Below, piece after piece: positions 1 through 5,249 of a stretch of DNA of 22,658 bases. A program made the translations under genes and the position numbers. Within the stretch, counting starts at the first letter, position 1. Every line of letters begins with the position of its first letter. The stretch is from CAYUAG01 sp964554015 (GTDB taxonomy: Bacteria > Zhuqueibacterota > QNDG01 > CAYUAG01): assembly GCA_964554015.1 (NCBI GenBank), contig CAZKMO010000047.1:1-22658 (forward strand), read 5' to 3'. The notes beneath the pieces were generated by a model. That model made no database searches. It worked only from the letters and a program-made list of their open reading frames with translations, and was not told where the DNA came from.

Positions 1-289
1 CTGAATCCACTCCGATATCCTGATATTTTTCCTGGGAAGCATAAGCATAGGTCAGGCGGAATTTGTAATTTCCCGGTGCGAGATCCTTGCTTACCATACC
101 CCCTTCCGTGGTGCCGAAAAATATCCAGCCCCCGGAATAGTAGTACACCTCACCCTGATCCATAAGATTGTCATTACTGTCCCGCAGCTCCACGGTGACA
201 GTTTTCCCCCATAAGCCGGTTATTCCGAATAAAAGCAGCATCACGGCAAAAAGCTTCCATCCTTGTACTTTCCTGGCATTGAAATTCAT
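1..289 (-). CDS. Secreted protein with Gly/Tyr-rich repeat domain (N-terminal part, runs off left edge)
   Basis: An open frame of 96 codons runs from ATG at 289 to the window edge with no stop. Just upstream on the minus strand is a strong purine run (GAGGAAGGGGAG) a few bases from the ATG. The first ~28 residues form a signal peptide: basic start (NARK, W-K) then a hydrophobic stretch (LFAVMLLLFGITGLWG). The mature part begins TVTVELRDSNDN and contains YYYSGGWIFFGTTEGG, then LAPGNYKFRLTYAYASQEK. I recognise this layout (short beta-rich unit, Gly-Gly-Trp, FGTT, PGxYxFRxTY) as a repeat common in large exported proteins of FCB-type bacteria; that is recollection, not a search. The function is unknown and the protein is probably much longer. 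A sigma-70-like promoter lies about 125 bp upstream. Confidence 0.75.
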   Translation of the reverse strand, partial: MNFNARKVQGWKLFAVMLLLFGITGLWGKTVTVELRDSNDNLMDQGEVYYYSGGWIFFGTTEGGMVSKDLAPGNYKFRLTYAYASQEKYQDIGVDS

Positions 290-413
290 TTTTCTCCCCT
301 TCCTCATTTAATTAATCATTAATTAAATAAATATTCTTGTCATAGTATCATGGGATAAAAAACAGGTAACTCCTATACTGTATTTTCGAAAATTATTTAT
401 GGAAAATTATATC

Positions 414-442
414 AATATAGAAAATGGTAAAAATAATGTCAA
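414..442 (-). promoter_or_regulatory. Sigma-70-type promoter for the left-edge secreted protein (P1)
   Basis: Read on the minus strand: TTGACA (442-437), a 17-nt spacer, then TATATT (419-414). The -10 is about 125 nt upstream of the ATG at 289. The AATTATC and A-rich tract upstream of the -35 resembles the other three promoters of this kind in the window, but the spacer sequence here is different. Confidence 0.65.
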
Positions 443-495
443 GTATTTTTTTGATAATTTGTCTTTTTTCGAAATTTTATACTAAACTCTTCCCC

Positions 496-526
496 AGCCC
501 CTTCTCTTTGGAAAAGAGAAGGGGCT
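496..526. repeat. CT-rich hairpin, 14-bp perfect stem
   Basis: AGCCCCTTCTCTTT (496-509) pairs exactly with AAAGAGAAGGGGCT (513-526) around a 3-nt loop. It belongs to the family of pyrimidine/purine hairpins found also at 611-630, 899-974, 3381-3409 and 8486-8509. Followed by an imperfect copy at about 551-580 that ends in the AAGGGGGTGAGTT tail also seen at 976-988. Confidence 0.85.
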
Positions 527-610
527 TACACTCTCCCGAAAAAATAATTCTTTCCCTCTTTTTTAAGAAAGAGAAGGGGACCAAGGGGGTGAGTTCACCC
601 TCTCCTAAAT

Positions 611-630
611 CCTCTCCCTCAAGGGAGAGG
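611..630. repeat. CT-rich hairpin, 9-bp stem
   Basis: CCTCTCCCT pairs with AGGGAGAGG around a 2-nt loop. Same family as 496-526. Confidence 0.75.
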
Positions 631-682
631 ATAAAACATAAGACCTTTTAAAACCTGGAAAGGCTGTCGAAAAAGTCAATGC

Positions 683-774
683 ATGTCTTTGCGAGGAGTG
701 AAACGACGAAGCAATCTCCCTCAGTTTAGCTAAAAATGCAGGGGATTGTTTCGTAAAAAACACCCGCAATGACG
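683..774. repeat. Fold-back element of the TTGCGAG...CGAAGCAATC type
   Basis: The left part (TTTGCGAGGAGTGAAACGAC followed by GAAGCAATCTCCC) is an imperfect inverted copy of the right part, which carries GGGGATTGTTTCG and then CACCCGCAATGACGT. The whole element is about 92 bp with arms of about 35 bp. Elements of this sequence type are widely scattered between genes in many bacterial genomes; no coding capacity. Confidence 0.65.
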
Positions 775-814
775 TATTCAATATTTTTTTGCCGATTCTG
801 CGATAGAAATATTT

Positions 815-892
815 TATTAGCCACAGTTTCACAGATCTTTACGGATTTAATAAAAAATGTTTCCTATGTCAATCCGTGTAAATCCGTGGTAG
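815..892. repeat. Fold-back element of the CCACAG...ATCCGTGG type (copy 1)
   Basis: The left arm TTAGCCACAGTTTCACAGAT (817-836) and right arm AATCCGTGTAAATCCGTGGT (871-890) are imperfect inverted repeats around an AT-rich core of about 35 bp. A longer copy lies at 4982-5186 and a solo arm at 3616-3641. Confidence 0.65.
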
Positions 893-898
893 AAAAAC

Positions 899-974
899 AA
901 TCCCCCTTTTTTAAAGGGGGATTATAGGGGGATTCCCAACCTATCCCCCTCTCTTTCTAAAAAGAGAGGGGGAT
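899..974. repeat. Two adjacent CT-rich hairpins
   Basis: First hairpin: AATCCCCCTTT (899-909) with AAAGGGGGATT (913-923), loop TTT. Second hairpin: ATCCCCCTCTCTTT (943-956) with AAAGAGAGGGGGAT (961-974), loop CTAA. Both stems are perfect. The second is followed by TAAGGGGGTGAGTT, the same tail as after the hairpin near 580. Confidence 0.85.
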
Positions 975-1210
975 TAAGGGGGTGAGTTTAAATCCCACCA
1001 CATAAAAAATCTCATGTCTGAAAATAATTTTAAAAAATCCTGAACCATTTCACGTTTCCAACGTAAAATAATAGATAGAATGTACTAATTTTTTTAAAAA
1101 ATCATCAGCTTATGACAGGGATAATTTATAGTTTATTTCCAAAATTATGATCGAGATAGTATCCTTAATAAAAAAAATCTTAATTAAAAATAACATAAGG
1201 AGAAAATTGT

Positions 1211-3298
1211 ATGAAAATCTTTAACTATTTTTTATCTTTACTAATTATGCTAACCCTGCTTCCTCTGAATGGAAATACTCAGGAAAAAGAAGATCCCTTC
1301 CTCTGGCTGGAGGATATAGAGGGCGAGAAGTCCCTGCAGTGGGTTAAGGCCCAGAACGAAAAAACTGTAGCCGAACTGAAAAAATATCCTGAATTCCAGG
1401 AGATCAAAGAGGAAATCTTGAACATTCTTGATTCCCAGGACCGGATTCCCACTCCCTCCATCCGGGGAGATTATGTCTATAACTTCTGGCAGGATAAAAA
1501 TCATGAACGGGGTGTCTGGCGCCGTACCAGTTTTCAGCAGTATCTCAGCCCCTCACCTGCCTGGGAAACCGTGCTGGATATAGATTCCCTCAGCCAGGCA
1601 GAAAATGAAAAATGGGTGTACAAAGGTGCCTCCTTTTTATATCCTGATTATGAGCGCTGCATGCTCAGGCTTTCCCGGGGAGGGAGTGATGCCGTGGTGA
1701 TGCGGGAATTCGATCTCAAGAAAAAAAATTTTATTAAAGATGGATTTTATCTGCCCCAAGCCAAGGGCATTGCTTCCTGGATAGATGAGAACAACCTGCT
1801 GGTGTGCACTGATTTCGGGGAAGGCACCCTCACAACCTCAGGCTATCCCCGTATGGCGAAAGTATGGAACCGGGGAACCGATCTAAAAGAAGCAGAGCTT
1901 TTGTATGAAGGGAAAACAGATGATATGGGAGTCTGGGGATTTGTGATCAACACTCAGGAACGTCAGTACCGTCTGATCGAGCGAGCCCTGACCTTCTATA
2001 CCTTCCAGACCTATGTTAAGGAAGACGGCGAGCTTATTAAACTGGACATTCCGGAAGACAGTGAAGTGGGCGGATTTTTTAAAAATCAAATGTTTATTCA
2101 TCTGAAAAGTGACTGGAAGCCGGGAAATGAAACCTATCCCCAGGGAGCGCTTATCAGCATTGATTATGATCGCTTTCTCAGGGGAGCTCAGGACTTCTCT
2201 ATCATCCTGACTCCGGATGCCCGCTCCAGTATTACTTCTTTCCAGACCACAGAAAACTATCTGCTCCTCAACCTGTTGACCAATGTCCGGAGTGAGCTGT
2301 ATCAGTACACTCTGCAGGGCGGGAAATGGCAAAAACAGAAGGTCAACACTCCTGACTACGGCACCATCAGCATCGGTTCCACGGATGAGTTTTCTGACCG
2401 TTATTTTTTCACCTATACCAATTTTCTCAATCCCAGTACCCTCTATTTTGTTTCTGAATCCGGTAAAAACATTCAAAAAGTAAAAAGTCTGCCCGACTTT
2501 TTTGATAGTTCCCAGTTAATGGTTCAGCAGTTTGAAGTTGCCTCCCAGGACGGAACCATGATCCCTTATTTTGTGGTTTCTCCCCAAAACATGCAAAATG
2601 ACGGCTCCCATCCCACTCTGCTCTACGCTTACGGTGGTTTTGAAATCCCCATGCTGCCCAGATATAATGCTACCGTAGGTACTGCCTGGCTGAAACGGGG
2701 AGGAGTGTATGTAGTGGCCAATATCCGGGGAGGGGGAGAATTCGGACCCAAATGGCATCAGGCCGGTTTGAAGGAAAACAGACAGCGGGTGTACGATGAT
2801 TTCATTGCCGTATCCCAGGATCTGATCGATAGAAAGATAACTTCTCCGGAGCACCTGGGAATCATGGGAGGAAGTAACGGCGGCCTTCTGGTGGGAGTGG
2901 CTTTCACCCAGAGGCCGGATCTGTATAATGCCGTGGTCTGTGCCGTGCCCTTGCTGGATATGAAACGCTACAATAAACTTCTGGCCGGGGCCAGCTGGAT
3001 GGCAGAATATGGCAATCCGGATATATCGGAACAATGGGAGTATATCAAACAGTACTCTCCCTATCAGAATCTGAAAAAAAATCAAGATTATCCCCGGGTA
3101 TTTTTTAATACTACCACCAGAGACGACCGGGTGCACCCCGGCCATGCCCGTAAAATGGCAGCCAAAATGGCTGACCAGGGACATCCCTTTTTCTATTTTG
3201 AAAATACCGAAGGAGGGCACGGATCCGGTGTCACCCATGAACAGCAGGCCTTGATGTTGACCCTGGAGTATGTGTATCTGCATAAAATGCTGAAGTAG
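1211..3298 (+). CDS. Secreted prolyl oligopeptidase family serine peptidase (S9A)
   Basis: A 695-residue protein, the usual length for prolyl oligopeptidase, which cleaves short peptides after proline. Residues 1-22 form a signal peptide (hydrophobic FLSLLIMLTLLPL), so the enzyme is exported, probably to the periplasm. The mature N-terminus EDPFLWLEDIEGEKSLQWV is the family's typical opening. The middle (about 80-420) should be the seven-bladed propeller and the C-terminal third the alpha/beta hydrolase. The catalytic triad is visible: Ser555 in GGSNGG, Asp638 in RDDRVHP (Arg640 matches the family's substrate-binding Arg) and His670 in EGGHGSG. A Shine-Dalgarno AAGGAGA lies 7 nt before the ATG. 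It stands alone between long repeat-rich gaps and ends in TAG. Confidence in the family is high; substrate preference is not known. Confidence 0.96.
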   Translation: MKIFNYFLSLLIMLTLLPLNGNTQEKEDPFLWLEDIEGEKSLQWVKAQNEKTVAELKKYPEFQEIKEEILNILDSQDRIPTPSIRGDYVYNFWQDKNHERGVWRRTSFQQYLSPSPAWETVLDIDSLSQAENEKWVYKGASFLYPDYERCMLRLSRGGSDAVVMREFDLKKKNFIKDGFYLPQAKGIASWIDENNLLVCTDFGEGTLTTSGYPRMAKVWNRGTDLKEAELLYEGKTDDMGVWGFVINTQERQYRLIERALTFYTFQTYVKEDGELIKLDIPEDSEVGGFFKNQMFIHLKSDWKPGNETYPQGALISIDYDRFLRGAQDFSIILTPDARSSITSFQTTENYLLLNLLTNVRSELYQYTLQGGKWQKQKVNTPDYGTISIGSTDEFSDRYFFTYTNFLNPSTLYFVSESGKNIQKVKSLPDFFDSSQLMVQQFEVASQDGTMIPYFVVSPQNMQNDGSHPTLLYAYGGFEIPMLPRYNATVGTAWLKRGGVYVVANIRGGGEFGPKWHQAGLKENRQRVYDDFIAVSQDLIDRKITSPEHLGIMGGSNGGLLVGVAFTQRPDLYNAVVCAVPLLDMKRYNKLLAGASWMAEYGNPDISEQWEYIKQYSPYQNLKKNQDYPRVFFNTTTRDDRVHPGHARKMAAKMADQGHPFFYFENTEGGHGSGVTHEQQALMLTLEYVYLHKMLK

Positions 3299-3305
3299 AC
3301 AATCC

Positions 3306-3333
3306 CAGGCCTTACCTATGAGGTAGGTGCCTG
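3306..3333 (+). terminator. Possible transcription terminator hairpin after the prolyl oligopeptidase gene
   Basis: CAGGC (3306-3310) pairs with GCCTG (3329-3333), and the inner CTTACCT pairs with AGGTAGG (one G-U pair, one bulged T) around an ATG loop. It begins 7 bases after the TAG stop. No clear T tract follows, so intrinsic termination is uncertain. Confidence 0.45.
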
Positions 3334-3380
3334 GACTCCTGACTTTATACCTTAATAGATAAACAAACACACCCCCTTAA

Positions 3381-3409
3381 TCCCCCTCTCTTAAAAAAAG
3401 AGAGGGGGA
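3381..3409. repeat. CT-rich hairpin, 12-bp perfect stem
   Basis: TCCCCCTCTCTT (3381-3392) pairs with AAGAGAGGGGGA (3398-3409) around AAAAA. The related CCCTCTGGGAGAGAATT...GGAGAGGACTC segment follows at about 3417-3446 and recurs at 4311-4338, at the end of the next gene. Confidence 0.8.
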
Positions 3410-3461
3410 AATAATTCCCTCTGGGAGAGAATTCAGGAGAGGACTCCCTACTCTCCTATCC

Positions 3462-3588
3462 TGTCATTCCCGCCCCGTATCAAGTACGGGGTAAACTCCA
3501 GCGGGAATCCAGGGGTAGAGGTTGAAGGGTGGATCCCCGACAGACTTGTCCCTGCATGTATCTGGCAGGGAAACATTCGGGGATGACA
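3462..3588. repeat. Fold-back element bounded by TGTCATTCCCG / CGGGGATGACA
   Basis: The two ends are an 11-bp inverted repeat with one mismatch. Inside are nested hairpins: CCCCGTA/TACGGGG near 3472-3490 and a CCCTGC/GCAGGG stem near 3550-3570. Non-coding. Confidence 0.65.
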
Positions 3589-3615
3589 AAATGAAAATAT
3601 TCACTTATTTAGTGA

Positions 3616-3641
3616 AAATCCGTGCTAATCTGTGGCTAATA
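3616..3641. repeat. Solo arm of the CCACAG...ATCCGTGG repeat
   Basis: AAATCCGTGCTAATCTGTGG followed by CTAATA matches the right arms at 871-892 and 5161-5186 with small changes. No inverted partner is visible nearby. Confidence 0.5.
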
Positions 3642-3687
3642 TATATTTCTCTTTTTCCAAAGAAAGCTTGTCCTGTGCAAAGACGAA

Positions 3688-3779
3688 GGAGGGTTGGGGA
3701 TGAGTTTGATATTCACCTATATACAGTACTATCATAAAGATCGTATTATCTTTTATAATCATTATACCCTAAAAAAAAT
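3688..3779. repeat. 92-bp direct repeat, copy A
   Basis: Begins GGAGGGTTGGGGATGAGTTT and ends in a poly-A run. It matches copy B (4158-4250) in the same orientation with only a handful of differences, most of them near the 3' end. The two copies flank 378 bases that contain the fold-back element 3811-3990. Confidence 0.9.
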
Positions 3780-3810
3780 TTTACGGTTTTATAAACCAGT
3801 CTTTTCGAAA

Positions 3811-3990
3811 TGTCATTCTGAGTGAGCAACGCGAACGAAGAATCTCACGCCTGTTAATAAAAAGATATAACGGTTTTCTACTGAAAAAGTATAATTTTTT
3901 AAAAATTATATTCATTTCCAACTCAAAGTGCTACTTTACTGAGCCCTATGTAGCGTGAGATCCTTCGTCACTTTGTTCCTCAGGATGACA
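3811..3990. repeat. 180-bp fold-back (MITE-like) element with about 38-40-bp inverted arms
   Basis: The left arm (3811-3850) starts TGTCATTCTGAG and ends GAATCTCACGC; the right arm (3953-3990) starts GCGTGAGATCCTTCG and ends CTCAGGATGACA. The arms are imperfect inverted copies. The core is AT-rich and non-coding. Similar TGTCATTCTGAG...GAAGAATCTC elements are widespread in bacterial genomes. A further hairpin-like piece (GTCACCC...GAGTGAC) lies at 4066-4117 and a GCAGAGGCT/AGCCTCTGC palindrome at 4018-4036. Confidence 0.75.
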
Positions 3991-4157
3991 GGATTGTTAA
4001 TTGTTATTACCAGTCCCGCAGAGGCTCAGCCTCTGCGAACAACAAATCTTGTTCTTATCAGGATCGTCACCCTTCGACAAAGCCTGTCATGAGTATAGTC
4101 GAATGGCTCAGAGTGACAATTTAATGGTTTTTGGGGGAGTTTCGAAAGTATTTTACA

Positions 4158-4250
4158 GGAGGGTTGGGGATGAGTTTGATATTCACCTATATACAATACT
4201 ATCATAGAGATCGTATTATCTTTTATAATCATTACATACTAAAAAAAAAT
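4158..4250. repeat. 92-bp direct repeat, copy B
   Basis: Second copy of the sequence at 3688-3779, same orientation. Example differences: ATACAGTACT against ATACAATACT, and ATCATAAAGA against ATCATAGAGA. Confidence 0.9.
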
Positions 4251-4338
4251 CCTAAATATTTTTTCCTGTACCGCCTTAATCCTCTTATTCCTTACTCCCT
4301 TTTTATCCTCTCCCTCTGGGAATAAATTTAGAGAGGAC

Positions 4339-4854
4339 TCACCTCAGCGGCGTGTTTTCCAGCCAAATATGGGGTATCATTACCAGAATGAATACTCCGG
4401 CAATAATCAGATTATATATGGAACCGGTCCAGCAGGCAAATCCGACCAAGGCTGTCCACAAACCGATATCCAGGGGATTTTTAATATATTTATAAATCGA
4501 CCTGGTTACCTGAGGAACATTGTCTTGATAAAAATTCAGGCACAGGGCCCTTTTCAGTCCTAACAGGGAAAAGCCCCATAATGCCAGTAAAACTCCTGCC
4601 GGGATTAAAACCAATCCGGCATAGTGTATTATCAAAGAATCATGAAACCGGGGATGCGGCTGGAATTGAAGAATAAAAATCAAAACGAAAGTAACAATCC
4701 ATAAAACCATGGTAAGGGAAGCATGAAAGGTAAAGGCATACCTTCCCAACCATTTAGTAATATATTTTCCTTTTCGCTGGAGCATTAAAAGGAGAGATTC
4801 AGTATGAATGGTGAGAAAAATTAAAATGAGGGTAAGGATAAATAGATTTTTCAT
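4339..4854 (-). CDS. Isoprenylcysteine carboxyl methyltransferase-like membrane protein, C-terminus apparently missing
   Basis: A 171-residue, very hydrophobic protein with about four to five membrane helices (roughly residues 1-24, 41-64, 75-99, 128-142, 146-162). The segment SIYKYIKNPLDIGLW (119-133) resembles the GPYRYxRNPMYxG signature of the ICMT / phospholipid methyltransferase family, which methylates membrane substrates with SAM. Members normally continue after the last helix with an E-E-x-x-L...F...Y..Y motif that helps bind SAM. Here the chain stops at WLENTPLR, and the next bases are a copy of the CTCTCCCTCTGGGA repeat, so the tail may have been lost. No strong ribosome site precedes the ATG. 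It is divergent from the M16 peptidase gene and convergent with the prolyl oligopeptidase gene. Family call moderate; activity doubtful. Confidence 0.65.
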   Translation of the reverse strand: MKNLFILTLILIFLTIHTESLLLMLQRKGKYITKWLGRYAFTFHASLTMVLWIVTFVLIFILQFQPHPRFHDSLIIHYAGLVLIPAGVLLALWGFSLLGLKRALCLNFYQDNVPQVTRSIYKYIKNPLDIGLWTALVGFACWTGSIYNLIIAGVFILVMIPHIWLENTPLR

Positions 4855-5249
4855 GATTCAAGGTATAGAGAAATAGTGATCTTTTCAAGTATAATTTGTT
4901 TAATCACCCCAAAATTTGTATATTAATTCAATTGTAGTTTTGTCTCTACATTGAATCGAGAGGTAAAATTTCAAATAAAGTATTACCACAGATTGACACA
5001 GATAAAACATGGTTATTATGGTAAATTGTAAACACAATAATGATATCATAATAATTATACTTTGCCTTTTAATTCACAACATTATTATTAAAAAAATTAT
5101 TTTTATATAAAATTAATAAAATGCTTTAGTTTTAGAGTGATATAAATTATATGAATAATAATCTGTGTAAATCCGTGGCTAATTAAATTTTGCATTTTTT
5201 ATAAAAATACAAACAATAAATTTACATCTAATTATCAATGGAGGTAATC
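4855..5249. other. AT-rich divergent intergenic region
   Basis: About 395 bases between divergent genes. Most of it is the fold-back element 4982-5186. A TTGACA (4993-4998) sits in the left arm with TATTAT 15 nt downstream, a weak promoter candidate. ATGATATCAT near 5040-5050 is a short palindrome. Nothing else is clear. Confidence 0.5.
4982..5186. repeat. Fold-back element of the CCACAG...ATCCGTGG type (copy 2, 205 bp)
   Basis: The left arm (4982-5002) contains CCACAGATTGACACAGAT; the right arm (5161-5186) contains ATCTGTGTAAATCCGTGG. Reverse-complemented, they agree at nearly all of about 22 positions. The core of about 160 bp is extremely AT-rich. It occupies most of the leader region of the M16 peptidase gene. 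Confidence 0.6.

Larger units (their letters stand above)
290..1210. other. Divergent intergenic region rich in short palindromes
   Basis: This stretch of about 920 bases separates two divergent genes. It holds the promoter of the left gene, then a series of fold-back repeats listed separately (496-526, 611-630, 683-774, 815-892, 899-974). Short open frames at 424-651 and 605-832 simply run through these repeats and show no protein-like composition. From about 1000 to 1200 the DNA is AT-rich and probably carries the leader of the peptidase gene, but I could not pick a convincing promoter there. Confidence 0.7.
3299..4338. other. Convergent intergenic region packed with repeats
   Basis: About 1,040 bases between two convergent genes with no credible gene. 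It holds a possible terminator hairpin, a CT-rich hairpin, two fold-back elements starting with TGTCATTC, a solo CCACAG-type arm, and a pair of 92-bp direct repeats; these are listed separately. Two short frames (3522-3737 and 4001-4207) end in nearly the same peptide only because both end inside the direct repeat. Confidence 0.75.

Noticed and set aside
2516..3370. 284-codon minus-strand open frame opposite the prolyl oligopeptidase gene
   Set aside because: It lies opposite the conserved catalytic domain, has no ribosome site, and its composition (many His, Ile, Gly) is that of an antisense shadow.
3522..4207. Two short plus-strand frames ending in almost the same peptide (RRVGDEFDIHLYT)
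   Set aside because: The likeness comes only from the 92-bp direct repeat in which both end; the rest of each frame runs through fold-back repeats.
4862..4888. Promoter for the membrane methyltransferase: TTGAAA, 15-nt spacer, TATACC on the minus strand
   Set aside because: The spacer is short and the -10 weak. It would give a leaderless transcript; possible, but not supported well enough to annotate.
5238..5249. Start of the M16 peptidase at ATG 5238
   Set aside because: This ATG overlaps the Shine-Dalgarno GGAGGT that is correctly spaced for ATG 5250.
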